The notes under the pieces: model-generated
What the model saw: only the letters and a program-made list of their open reading frames with translations
What the model was told of the DNA's origin: nothing
Databases searched by the model: none
Part shown: in pieces, positions 8,399 through 17,085 of the stretch
Numbering within the stretch: the first letter of the stretch is position 1
Layout: each line of letters begins with the position of its first letter
From: Larix sibirica
Taxonomy: Eukaryota > Streptophyta > Pinopsida > Pinales > Pinaceae
Assembly: GCA_004151065.3 (NCBI GenBank)
Contig: NWUY0300018923.1
Location: forward strand, 42,558 to 64,331
Direction of reading: 5' to 3'
Length of the DNA stretch: 21,774 bases
Position numbers and translations under genes: made by a program

Positions 8399-11052
8399 AA
8401 ACTCTATATGTATACAGTGTACCCCTGATGAACCCAAGTCCCCTGTTTCAAAATGTGCCATGCCCATGCCCAGCCCTGAACACAAGTACCCTGGCAACTT
8501 AGCTACATTATTAAGAAGTTAAAAATGTGATTCACACAATGAAGAAGGTTTGAGCAATCATACAATGATTAGAAAATCACTGAACAGTCAACTTGATTAT
8601 TATCATTACAAAATTGAAATTGATATTAATAGGTCTAGACTCTAGTCAGTGGCAAGTACAGATGTTATACGACATTCAATCTCCTTCACCACTTCACTGT
8701 CTATTGTTGTCCACAAATTTTTGCAAGACTAGAGCACTGGAATCCCTTCACCATTGAACTGTTCTCTCCCTTTGCTGTTTTACTGTTTCTCCCTTCACTA
8801 CTGAAAATGATATTGTAAAAATGAGAGGGTGATTTAGTGTTTCAAGTGCATTGTGTGTGGTAAGTGAAAGATTATGGTTTTGGGGGAAGGCTTGACCCTA
8901 TGCTTGCATTTTTGGGTATTTAAAAAAAACAGATTTTTTTGAGTAGAGGATGCGCCCTTGGAGTACCCCAAAGCACCCCAAATTGGGGTGCGTGTATCTG
9001 TTTTGGGCTGCTGCCATCCCCACTTACCTGCTGGAAGAGCCTTGTTCGTTTGGATTCAGGAGATAAAGTCCCTGTTCCAGAATCTGGTAAGTGAGATGGG
9101 AACTTGAGATGGGAATTGTGGGTACCCATGCAACTTAGTAATGCAGTATTTATTTACTAGTGGCAGTTTAATTCTGCAACTAATTTGGCTTACTGTTGTT
9201 TGGGGAATATATATGCATTATAACATATACAAGTATATATTATATATATTGATGTATGTGTACAACTACATAATGCTCTTGGGATTGTTTTGGGAATTCC
9301 CATTCCCCACTCTGCTTCACTCTTTCTCCGCTGCTGCTCCCTGGCAACAGTTATCTTAATTTTGTTGTTCTTTATTCCTTATGTTCTGCCTCTATTTCTC
9401 GCACATCTTGATAGCTCCTTGCTCCCACTCCTTGGAAACACTGGTTTTAATTTTGTCATTCTTTATTCCTTACATTCTGCCTCTCGTTCTTGCACATCTT
9501 GACCCCTGCGTTCTATGTGCAACATGGTTTTGTATCTGTACTACTTTTATTTCTAGTGAGTAGTTAGTTAGCTCTTCTTTTTCTTATGGTAGAGTAGTGT
9601 TAGGAGTTGCTTTCGTACTCCCACTGTGTATTTATGCTGGCTGTACTTTTGAGTCCCATTGACCAACTTTATGGTCATTCATTGGATATTAATAATAAAA
9701 TTATCCAATCTTACAAGACATTTCCATTCTGAAGAGTTACATCTGCAGCTTCAGATAGCTGTTTCTTGATTTGCTTATTTTATTAGGTGTCATGTTCTTA
9801 AATTTTTGGATTATATGTATTTTACTATTGTATCTTTCTATTCATTACTAGATTTAACTTTTGGATATTTTTGATTACCCGTTTGCTGTTTCACAAGGTT
9901 CTTAGTTATAAAGAGATGTCAACTAATAAATTAATTTTGTTTGCTTCTCAGTGTGACTTACTAGATATGCCTGCTGTGGCACAACTGGAAAGAGATGGAA
10001 AGTATTCATTGGTATACCGCTTGTTACAGATTTTCCTCACTCAGCGATTAGATTCTTATTTGGAGTTTCAAGCTGCAAATTCTGCATTATTGAAAAGCTA
10101 TGGTATTTCTCTTGACCTTGGAGAAATAGCTCTGTATTGTTCCATGTAGATGCATTCTGGTTGTTTAAAAACTTACACATTCTCTCTTTGAATGTAGGTA
10201 TAATCCATGAAGATTGCATAACAAAAATGCGGTTAATGTCTCTTGCTGATCTTGCTTCAAAAGGATCTGGAGAAATTTCTTATGCTTCTGTGAGGGATAC
10301 ATTGCGGGTAATTTGCAACTTGAATTCACAGTTGCATTATGGCTCTATGTTTTGTAAACTCTTGTTAACTATGCCCCTGCCACATCTATTTTTTCAACTT
10401 TTTTTTCTTTCTGATTTGCACAGGTTACAGATGATGAGGTGGAATTTTGGATTGTTCGAGCAATTAGTGCAAAAATGTTAGATTGTAAGATGGATCAGAT
10501 GCGCCAAGTAGCAGTTGTAAAGTATGTTGCATTCTTAAGTTGCATTTATCAGGTGTGATATAATCTGGTTGTGTTTCTTGCTTTGCATTTCTGTGTTAAT
10601 TTATTGGATTTCTGTTCTTTATGACTCACAGCCGGTCTACAGAACGAATATTTGGACCACATCAGTGGAAAGAACTACGCTCAAGACTATCACTTTGGAA
10701 GGTGATGATGAACATTGAGGATATAATGTTCGAGCAAACAATTTCATTGATCTTGTTTAACTCATAGTTTATAACATTTTTTCTCTGCAAAAGAGTGTTG
10801 GAAGTGATATAGTTAGGGTAAAAGAAAGACATTTTATTTATTCAAATAAAACTTTTTGATCAAGAGCATTAATTATTCTTTGGGGTCTGTTACTTATTGT
10901 TCTGAACACAGGTAGTGTTCTTTGTTGTGATTACTTACCATAACTGCTTGATTTCACAGGAGAATGTTGCAAGGCTTTCAAGAAATATCCAGAAGGCAAA
11001 TACTGCTGCTGATCTGGCACCTGAGGCATTACAAGGGGTGGCAGTCCAATAA
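2708..11052 (+). CDS. EIF3M: Eukaryotic translation initiation factor 3 subunit M (eIF3m), exons 2 to last, 5' end outside the window
   Basis: eIF3m is a PCI-domain subunit of the cytosolic eIF3 complex, which helps load mRNA and initiator tRNA on the 40S ribosome. Eight exons are visible: 2708-2846, 2940-3152, 3262-3400, 9952-10102, 10198-10307, 10424-10521, 10632-10701 and 10960-11052 (TAA). All introns are GT-AG, and the phases join into one open frame of 337 residues. Plant eIF3m landmarks occur in order: [56 protein letters not shown], the PCI region with [14 protein letters not shown] and [27 protein letters not shown], and the C-terminal ALQGVAVQ. The first exon needs one base (G) from the preceding exon. 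From memory, plant eIF3m is a little over 400 residues, so about 75-80 N-terminal residues lie left of the window. There are no frameshifts or stops, so the gene is probably active. The intron after 3400 is about 6.55 kb and carries other elements. Confidence 0.94.
3471..3675. repeat. Two-copy imperfect tandem duplication in the eIF3m intron
   Basis: About 3471-3573 and 3578-3675 share the same string of blocks: AAGTCAATTAGGGTC against AGGTCAATCAGGGTC, then GAATCTTGAA, a T-rich tract, and a TAGTTTCTTG end (GCAGATAGTTTCTTG against GTAGATAGTTTCTTG). The period is about 107 bp. The copies differ by many substitutions and small indels, so the duplication is old. No coding content. Confidence 0.7.
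3676..4602. other. Intron sequence, nothing assignable
   Basis: This part of the large eIF3m intron holds only short chance ORFs on the minus strand (3722-4142), with no family resemblance that I see. The right part may belong to the decayed LTR element that is clearer from about 4603, since the element's downstream region should lie here on the minus strand. Neither its 3' LTR nor a copy of the LTR edge at 8189 was found. Confidence 0.4.
4603..5170 (-). mobile_element. Left part of a broken LTR retrotransposon: gag-like region
   Basis: Minus-strand ORF 5152-4931 contains a stretch around [20 protein letters not shown], the pattern of the plant Ty3/gypsy retrotransposon gag domain (substrate-poor capsid region with LERWL..LE.YFS). 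Downstream on the minus strand (4869-4603) a basic, unassigned continuation has lost its frame. At 5171 the element is interrupted by a SINE-bounded insertion. Its upstream part, with leader and primer-binding site, resumes at 8008. Orientation and order agree between the two halves, so I infer one original element. It is a dead copy in the eIF3m intron, antisense to the host gene. Confidence 0.65.
5171..5186. repeat. Left copy of a 16-bp direct repeat (target-site duplication)
   Basis: ACTGGTCCATCATCTT here is identical to 7992-8007. On the minus strand it directly follows the A-rich tail of the SINE at 5187-5426, the arrangement expected of a LINE-machinery insertion. The T run continues to 5192, so the exact edge is ambiguous by a few bases. 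Confidence 0.85.
5187..5426 (-). mobile_element. Full-length tRNA-derived SINE, minus strand
   Basis: Read on the minus strand, the head contains TAGCTCATTTGG (5417-5406), which fits the pol III A box consensus. The B box GGTTCGATTCC (5372-5362) is also exact, 33 nt downstream. Both are in the order and spacing of a tRNA gene. A body of about 170 bp unrelated to tRNA follows and ends in an A-rich tail (T run 5185-5192 on the plus strand) next to a 16-bp target duplication. Total length is about 240 bp, usual for plant SINEs. No complete tRNA cloverleaf is expected. The head here is followed by AACAAAATAT, not by the second target duplication; that copy lies 2.57 kb to the right, after another SINE head. 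Confidence 0.85.
5427..6165 (+). promoter_or_regulatory. AT-rich upstream region of the VID27-like gene
   Basis: About 740 bp of AT-rich, non-coding sequence separates the SINE head from the VID27-like start codon. A TATATATA run at 5791-5798 is the best TATA-box candidate and would give a 5' leader of roughly 340 nt, but in such AT-rich sequence it could be chance. The base composition becomes more balanced from about 5990 towards the ATG. No regulatory element can be named with confidence. Confidence 0.35.
6166..7758 (+). CDS. VID27-like / DEM-family protein, first exon only (3' exon missing)
   Basis: This single exon of 531 codons matches the plant family related to yeast Vid27 (tomato Dem, Arabidopsis DEM1/DEM2, artichoke CYPRO4), reported to be needed for embryo and meristem development. 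Visible in order: an N-terminal MGANQS that fits the N-myristoylation pattern; a Ser-rich low-complexity stretch to about residue 60; a PH-like region (about 65-210) holding the acidic insert [13 protein letters not shown]; an acidic [11 protein letters not shown] patch (about 210-225); and a beta-propeller-like VID27 C-terminal domain from about 265, with [36 protein letters not shown] and the conserved GGQFSW at the end. The start has a good context (A at -3, G at +4). A phase-0 donor, TGG|GTAAGT, lies at 7758/7759. Family members continue for about another 115 residues. I see no sequence for them before the next eIF3m exon, so this is a gene fragment with an undamaged reading frame. Confidence 0.9.
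7759..7953 (+). other. 5' piece of the VID27-like intron and a short block of unknown origin
   Basis: It begins with a consensus donor (GTAAGT) and about 90 bp of AT-rich intron-like sequence. From about 7855 composition turns GC-richer, after a run reading CTATTTCTCTCCAG that looks like a 3' splice site, although what follows does not read like the conserved VID27 C-terminus in any frame. The frame from exon 1 stays open through the donor to a TAG at 7978-7980, adding 73 codons unlike the family. I infer intron sequence joined to another repeat fragment. Confidence 0.5.
7954..7954. other. Ambiguous base (N) at a repeat junction
   Basis: The only N in the window lies exactly where similarity to the SINE at 5187-5426 starts: to the right, ACCCACACCTTA matches the SINE head; to the left it does not. 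That position suits an assembly join or a closed gap and weakens confidence in the local structure. Confidence 0.95.
7955..7991 (-). mobile_element. Head fragment of a second SINE copy, minus strand
   Basis: This is similar to 5393-5426, including an exact A box (7979-7968, TAGCTCATTTGG), but with differences (CTTAACC for CTTACCC, GTGAGA for CTAGA). The B box and body are missing beyond the N at 7954. On the minus strand the head directly follows the 16-bp target duplication, the position of the 5' end of an inserted SINE. Confidence 0.75.
7992..8007. repeat. Right copy of the 16-bp direct repeat
   Basis: Identical to 5171-5186. Together they bracket 5187-7991. Removing the bracketed segment and one repeat copy makes the interrupted LTR element continuous on the minus strand. 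Confidence 0.85.
8008..8188 (-). mobile_element. Leader and gag start of the broken LTR retrotransposon, with primer-binding site
   Basis: On the minus strand TGGTATCAGAGC (8187-8176) is the usual plant primer-binding site complementary to the 3' end of initiator tRNA-Met. It is one base inside an LTR end reading CTAACCA. The sequence to the left is open on the minus strand (8289-7990) and reads up to the target duplication, beyond which the gag-like part at 4603-5170 would continue. This fixes the element's orientation as minus. Confidence 0.75.
8189..8360 (-). mobile_element. 5' LTR edge of the broken element (outer end unknown)
   Basis: The inner edge is set by the primer-binding site: the plus strand starts TGGTTAGGATTATGG, complementary to an LTR end in CA. 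No matching second LTR was found left of 4603, and the outer boundary of this LTR cannot be placed, so the given end is only where the simple-sequence run begins. Confidence 0.5.
8362..8398. repeat. Compound microsatellite (TA)n(GA)n
   Basis: About nine TA repeats run directly into about nine GA repeats, inside the large eIF3m intron. It is likely to vary in length between individuals. Confidence 0.95.
8399..9336. other. Intron sequence, no gene; contains one near-perfect palindrome
   Basis: The remaining intron has only chance ORFs. At 8973-8991 the sequence GCACCCCAAATTGGGGTGC forms 9-bp arms around a single base, within a GC-richer island (about 8935-9130) that may be a small unidentified insertion. 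A TA-rich stretch lies at about 9208-9250. No exon-like sequence for VID27 or any other family was seen. Confidence 0.5.
9337..9502. repeat. Two-copy tandem duplication near the 3' end of the eIF3m intron
   Basis: Units at 9337-9412 and 9428-9502 are offset by 91 bp and share long blocks such as TTAATTTTGT..TTCTTTATTCCTTA, TTCTGCCTCT and GCACATCTTGA. They are T-rich and non-coding. The stretch from here to the exon at 9952 is otherwise ordinary T-rich intron. Confidence 0.8.
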
Positions 11053-11812
11053 GCATTTATTTTGCATTTTGCTAGAATTTTGGCGGACAAACTTCTTTTG
11101 GGGTTTTCTAGGGTTCAGTGAAAGAGGTGACTTAACATTCATGAGCAGCAGGAGGATTGGGCAGCAATACATTGAGGTTTCTTATGTCAAAATTATTGTT
11201 TTACGGGCTCATAGCTGAGGCTAATGATAAGATGGTTTTATTTTGTCCATGGCATTTAGTTAATGGGTTATCAGACAGTTATCTTAAACTGTCTGTGATT
11301 CAGCATGTAATCCCAACTGTTAAGATTATTGGGATGTTATTTAAAATTTTGTGAGACCAAATCGATTCCAACTAAAATAGAATGATGCCTATAAACGAGG
11401 CATCATATGTGGCCGCAAACATCAAATATTTTTACACGTTTCATTATTTCTTCCCTTCCATTTAATTCTAGCCTTCAATTTTTTTTTGTGAAACTTTTGT
11501 ATTAATTATGTAGCCTTTTGTATGCCCTTGAGTCGATTTCTCTTAGGCTCATGGGTGGCTGGAGTTTGTCTGGTCATCTAACTTCATTTTAATTTTTCAC
11601 TTCTATACAAATTTTCAGGATGCCACTAACTATTCTGGGTAGCTGAATGGGGTAGAGTGGTGAGGCAATGGACAATGCTCCTTTCAATTTTTCCTAAAAT
11701 ATTTCAAGCAGAATGTTCATTGCCTAACAACGGAGTTATGGCATTCTTGGTGTTAAGGTTATGATTGTGCATAACAAGTATTTTGGTCGATATTAACGGT
11801 TTTCTAGAAACA
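11053..11812 (+). other. eIF3m 3' UTR and downstream flank with two hairpins
   Basis: No gene is visible after the stop. Two perfect 9-bp inverted repeats occur: CAGACAGTT (11272-11280) with AACTGTCTG (11287-11295) around 6 nt, and ATGATGCCT (11382-11390) with AGGCATCAT (11398-11406) around 7 nt. No canonical AATAAA poly(A) signal stands out soon after the stop, though AATAAG overlaps it (11048-11053). The 3' UTR end cannot be placed. Confidence 0.5.
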
Positions 11813-12470
11813 GCGAGGGAGTTCAATCCACATTGGCTAGGCTATATTTAGGTAAAATGCCAGTTTGGAAGTTTCTACTATATCAAGCACAATATCTAGT
11901 AAATGGAAAAACTTTCGAGTGGCAATACCATTGGTGGTAAAGGTGATGCCTTCAATACCATTGCATCAAGATCCGTTTTTTCAATCATGTTCCCCAGGTT
12001 ATATTCTTGGATTTGGAACCTATTGTCGTTGACAATGTACCCTGAGAAGCTTATTTACAGTAAATATGCCGCTAACTTTTCTCATGGCCATTATACCATA
12101 TGCAAGGAAATCATAGATTTGTGCTTGGATATAATTTATAAGTTGGTAGTTAATTGTGTCATCATGCATGATTTCCTCATGGTGGGACTTGACACTGGGT
12201 ATGGTTTCAAACTCTTGGAGAGATTCTTTGTCGAATATGGAAAGAAACTGAAGCTTGGTTTCATAGAGCATTCTAATGTGGTTTTGCTGTTGGATAACGA
12301 AACCTTTTACGACATGCTGTTTCTTGTACATTTAGCACCCCCTCATACCCTAATTTGATCAAACTTGTGTCCTTGGCTGTATCCTCTTTTCAGCCTCCTT
12401 ATTTTGAGGGTGTTCCACAGTTCTAGACAAACCTGGTGCCATATCCTTGGTTCCATTTCATGCTTTTATG
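11813..12470 (+). pseudogene. Alpha-tubulin processed pseudogene, 3' truncated
   Basis: Homology to plant alpha-tubulin runs from the first codon (ATG decayed to GCG at 11813) through the N-terminal part with no introns. Recognisable pieces include GGKGDAFNT, YPEKLI, HGHYTICKEIIDLCLD, LLERFFVEYGKKLKLGF, LLLDNETFYD and, after frame changes, TNLVPYPWFHFML. The part between KLGF and EHSNV lacks about 26 residues of the tubulin sequence without a frame break, so codons 33 to about 215 form a 151-codon ORF (11903-12358). The GTP-binding glycine loop is degraded (GLDTGYG instead of GGGTGSG), so no working tubulin could result. Homology ends at about 12470, with the C-terminal two fifths absent. Lack of introns suggests an old retrocopy; a poly(A) tail is not expected on a 3' truncated copy. 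The identification is firm. Confidence 0.88.
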
Positions 12471-12779
12471 ATCCAGACTACATTGAACAACCTTCTAAAG
12501 AAAAGCTAAAAAGACAGTGTGTTAGTGTTTGATTTCTTATCAGTCCTTGGAGAAGGCAACGACTAATAATGACGAGAAGATTTGTCATTTTGTTTTGGGT
12601 TAAGAAATATTACCTTGAGAGGAATAATGAAAATATGATTAATGCACTATTTGAAACACACCAACATTAAGATTGGCCAGACAAACCTGGCACCGTATCC
12701 TAGGTTCCATTTCATGCTTTTGTGATCCAAACTACATTGAACAACCTTATAAAGAAAAGCCAAAAAGACCGAGTGTGTT
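12426..12779. repeat. Direct repeat pair covering the tubulin pseudogene 3' end
   Basis: About 97 bp at 12426-12522 recur at 12680-12779, offset by 254 bp: GACAAACCTGG, TTCCATTTCATGCTTTT, TACATTGAACAACCTT and AAAGAAAAGC are shared. Each copy has the last tubulin-like codons plus about 55 bp of non-tubulin flank, so the duplication took place after the pseudogene was truncated. Confidence 0.85.
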
Positions 12780-13367
12780 CTTAGTCTTAAGAAATCAGTC
12801 AACTGGATTTTGATCTCTTATTGCAGTTCTTGGATGGGGCAATTGTTCAATAAACAACGTGTTGCCTCCCGAACTCACTTTATGTGGTAAAGCCTTAAAA
12901 CACAAGTGAAACACTATGGGCAATGAAGATGGATTACCCAATTTCACTACTATAAAACCCTCACTCTGTTTAGGCTGGGTCTTCTTGACACAAGGGGGTG
13001 ATTTTTAGACAACTAAATTTTATTTATGATATGATCTTATGATCTTAGGGTTTTTACTCAGATTTTGCAAACACAATTTTTTTAGAGGTTTTTTGATTTA
13101 TATTTTTGGTGGTTGAGGATGACTAGTCCCAAACATCTACTTAAGAGTGAATGGAATCAAAAGATGCTTAGAGGGTTTGAAAATATATGGGTGATGATGG
13201 TAGATATTGCTGTTATAACATGCAGAGATGCTTATGAATGCTGTTTCCGATCTACCTTAACTCAACTAAAGAGGGCCCTTCCAAAGGTGCTCCACAAAAT
13301 GTATGCATGATATACGCAAAATGTTTTTGCTAACAAAGCAATTCTGCATTACTTTTCAGTGAGTTAA
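12780..13367. other. No gene seen; holds one copy of a dispersed 35-bp repeat
   Basis: The sequence is AT-rich with a chance ORF at 13113-13310. The block at 12884-12919 (GTGGTAAAGCCTTAAAACAC and on through AAGTGAAAC) is nearly identical to 18761-18797, suggesting a shared retroelement family on both sides of the decayed pol region. Confidence 0.5.
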
Positions 13368-14117
13368 CAGCAGCAAATTAACTAGCATATCAGCAAAATT
13401 ATAGCAAGGGAAAATATTAGGAAAACCTCTATCAACACCCCTCTTTGATAACAGATTTGCCTATCATGAAATCCTCTTTTGCAGCAGATATTAGATATTT
13501 TTTCCAGTAATAAAAAACAATGTAGATGTATAATGAAGAATCACACATGAAGAAACACCTTTAACAGTCACTTGCCTTGAATAAATCTTCAATTAACTTG
13601 GCAAAAATAGTTCTTTCTCAATCTTTCAACTACCATTACAATAAATGGGCTTGGACTTTTCTTTAAATAAAGATGACTTTTCTTTAACAGCAGCAAATTA
13701 ACTAGCATATCAGCAAAATTAGCAAAAATAGTTCTTTCTCATTCTTTCAACCACCATTACAATAAATGGGCTTGGACTTTTCTTCAAATAAAGATGACTT
13801 TTCTTTAACCGCAGCAAATTAACTAGCATATCAGCAAAATTATAGCAAGGGAAAATATTAGGAAAACCTCTATCAACACCCCTCTTTGATAACAGATTTA
13901 CCTATCATGAAATCCTCTTTTGCAGCAGATATTAGATTTTTTTTCCAGTAATAAAAAACAATGTAGATATATAATGAAGAATCACACATGAAGAAACACC
14001 TTTAAGAGTCACTTGCCTTGAATAAATCTTCAATTAACTCAGCAAAAATAGTTCTTTCTCAATCTTTCAACTACCATTACAATAAATGGGCATGGACTTT
14101 TCTTTAAATAAAGATGA
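13368..14117. repeat. Three-unit tandem repeat with an internally deleted middle unit
   Basis: Units are 13368-13687 (320 bp), 13688-13808 (121 bp) and 13809-14117 (309 bp). Each begins with CAGCAAATTAACTAGCATATC and ends with TTTAAATAAAGATGA (TTCAAATAAAGATGA in the middle unit). The outer units are very similar over their full length. The middle one lacks about 199 bp between AGCAAAATTA and GCAAAAATAG, a deletion joined at a shared GCAAAA. No coding content. It probably lies in the 3' non-coding or LTR part of a Ty3/gypsy element whose pol lies to the right. Confidence 0.92.
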
Positions 14118-15899
14118 ACCCTAAAACCTCATAAATAAAATACGAATTAGGTCTACTGGATCATTGTCCTGCTCCTAGGAAAAACACTAAAATATTACAT
14201 AAAGTGGTCTACAAGACAAAACACCCACATTATAATAAAATAAGAGGATTTAGATGTAAGAAATGTCACATGTCTATTTCTCAAGCAAAACACTCCATGA
14301 TTAATGTTAGTTGTCCTCTTTTTCCTTTGGAATGCTCTTTAAATTAGTCTTCAATACTACTCCAATAAGATATGAATTCAAGCCAAGTCAAAGAATGGAG
14401 GTGCCCTTCAAGAGATGGAGAATTCTCCTTGAGATTATGAAAATATGCAATCATGAGTAGGGTGCCTTCCAAAATTGACCTTGATCAACCAAAATAATAT
14501 AAAATACCTTGAGAAATAGTTTGGCCTTGAGGTGTGTGTAATAATGTGGCTGTGGGGCCACATTCATTGAGCCAATTAATATAAAATAGTCCATGAGAGC
14601 TCCATCCTAGAGAAGTGCATCATGCTCTCACCCTTGAGAAGTGTATCATTAACAGTGGTTACCTTCCTTGGATCTAAGGGTCACCAAACAAAAAAAATCT
14701 TCAAAATGCAATTCCCTTGAGATATGTGCACGGGTAGTTATGGCTTCATCAATAAATGTGCCAAGGAGTAATCGTTAAGGGAATGTGTTTAAGGAGTAAT
14801 GGTCAATGGAGTGCTCTCTCAAAACATGGAGTCAACCCCTTTAAGATATTAAGACATGCCGAAAATAGTAAAGGTAGTTAGGGTGCTCTAGGAAAGTGTG
14901 CCAATGCATGTTGTTTGACTTGCTCTAAGTACCAAAGAACCATGAAACAAGGGGGTGCCCTAAAACCACGTGGACAAATGGACAACTCTCACAAAATGCC
15001 TTATGCAACAAATTGGTCAACTATATAATTGTTTTAAGGAAGGTGCCCTAGGAGAGTGCCAAGTGCTATGCTCCTCGAGACGCATTTCCTCTATCCATTC
15101 AAACCATCCAAGATCCCAAGACTTGTGCCCTAGTGAGGGCACAATTCCTTAAGGAACTATCAATAAAATGATGAATAAATAATCCAATTAATATGCCATG
15201 AACCTTAGGAACTCATCCAAACATGCTAGGAAATCAATGCACTACATTAAGGAGCAACAAATAACCAATAATACTCATGGAAACCCTTAGTTGATGGGTA
15301 TCCCTTTCCAAGAATGTCCTATATGTGTAAGATCCTCATCATTCCATGTGAACCATAAGCCTTCATATATCAAATGAAGATGCTTGAAAAGGTGACCATC
15401 CATGAGCAAACATGCATCCAAAATGCAAGATATTGGCTCTAAAGCCAACATCCGCCAAACACAAGTTGCGTGGCCAGGGTCTTCAATTGGATCAAATCCT
15501 CATGCCATAAAGAGGTAACATTTGACTCCATATGAGGACATGCACTCTTTACGAATAATGCATAAGAACTCCAATGATTATATGTATGTGCTAAAGCTTG
15601 CCAATAAAAAGTAAGAACATGTGGTAGTATAGGTTGAGGCTGTTATCTTGTAGTCCCATATACAATGCAACAAGAAAATCACCATGATATGTCCATATAG
15701 TTCATTACATCAAAATTAACTCTTAAACAAGAATGAGCTGAAATGTCAAAGGGAACAAGAAACTAAATTATACTCTAATCAACTGCTCAAAAGAACATAT
15801 CCTTCCTAATTAATTGCTCAAAGAGCTTATTCATTCTTATGCTATTATGGCATAATGCCATTAGAATATAATATACCTTTAAAAAAATGCATATTTATG
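14118..15899. other. Non-coding stretch, probably the 3' end of a minus-strand retroelement
   Basis: No gene, RNA or repeat array is recognised. The stretch follows the integrase end on the minus strand, so untranslated sequence and a 3' LTR of that element would be expected here, but no LTR boundary, polypurine tract or primer-binding site was identified. Confidence 0.4.
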
Positions 15900-17085
15900 G
15901 ACATTTGCAACTTGTTTCCATTCAGGGGATAAAGGTAGATTGAGTTTGGCTAGACAACCTTGTCAATCTTGTAGGGACCTAACCACAACCTATGCGATTA
16001 TCATGCTTGCCTATGTTTTCCTTCTCCGTCCCAAACAAGGATCATGTCTCCTTTCTTCATAATCCTTTGATGTACCTTTTTGTTGAATGTCCCTTGACCT
16101 TTTATTCATTTTCCACTAGACGATCAAATGCTTTCATTCGGCTCATTGAACTCCACTAATCGACTTACCCTAGCTTGAATTGCTCGTTGATTTGTTGTCA
16201 AGTAGTGAAATCATTGATACTCTAGGATTTTCACATATATAGGCAAAGTAACATCCATCCCGTATACCAATTCAAATGGGCTCATTGTTGCAACTTTTTT
16301 CTTCACGATTCAATATGCCCATAAAGCATGTTTAAGATTGCTATCCCAATACTTTATGTTATCACCCACAACCTTCTTAATTATCATCGTCAGGTTCTTG
16401 TTACTCAATTCAACCAAACCATTCCCTCGTGGGTAATAATTAGACGAGTGGGATAAGATAATGCCATAATTAAAACAAAAATTTGCCAAACATGCTACAT
16501 TGTAGGTCTTGGCATTCTCAGTGGTCTTTATTGAGACACCAAACCCGGTGATAATTTAATCTTCAAGAAATTCCATGACCATTTTGTCTGCAACCCTCTT
16601 TATTAGTATTTCCTCAACCTATATTGTGCAATAATATGTCGTTGTAATTATCCATTGAAACCTATCAATAGAGTTTCCTTTGAAATCTCCAGTAAAATCT
16701 AGGCCCGATTGTTGAAATGGCACCTCTACAACCACTAGGTTCAAAGGTAAGGCAACTAACTGTTGTTTTCCTACAAATAATTGACAAGGTTGGCATGCCT
16801 TAACAAGATTATGGACATCAACAAATATTGGCTAGTAATATCCAACCCTCAAAATCTTGACTTCTTGTTCTTGCTGCATAATGTCCACCTCATAGACCTC
16901 TATGCTCATCTCCATCATAAGTGCTTTACCTTCAATTTCATCTACACATTTGATCACCAAACCTTGTAGGTTTTTCCAATCCAATCCAATACTTCTTGTA
17001 TCAAATATTTTGTTGCCTTTGTTTAACCTTAATGCTCTTCTTTTGTGATCCACCAATTGATCTGGACATGACATATTCTTCAAAT
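15900..17085 (-). pseudogene. Ty3/gypsy integrase region, decayed
   Basis: The minus-strand translation follows the plant gypsy integrase: a zinc-finger remnant ending KILRVGYYWP and VKACQPCQ (the two cysteines kept, the histidines not evident), then the catalytic core with GLDFTGDF (first Asp kept). The DNGTEF motif is replaced by TENAKTY (second Asp lost), and NGLVELSNKN is the glutamate motif. SPFELVYGMDVTLPI follows, and further down a C-terminal stretch like TQSTFIP. Several stops and frameshifts break it, including a stop after the GYY. It cannot encode an active enzyme. It is continuous with the RNase H and reverse transcriptase remains to the right, so the element lies on the minus strand. 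Confidence 0.85.

Noticed and set aside
9141-9563. Overlapping plus-strand ORFs with hydrophobic stretches that look like membrane segments
   Set aside because: They lie in T-rich intron sequence and partly in a tandem duplication; T-rich codons alone give hydrophobic residues.
10037-10219. Minus-strand ORF over the eIF3m exons
   Set aside because: Shadow of the exon at 9952-10102.
13368-14117. Possible CRISPR-like or satellite array
   Set aside because: Only three long units without spacers, in a plant genome; it is a plain tandem duplication.
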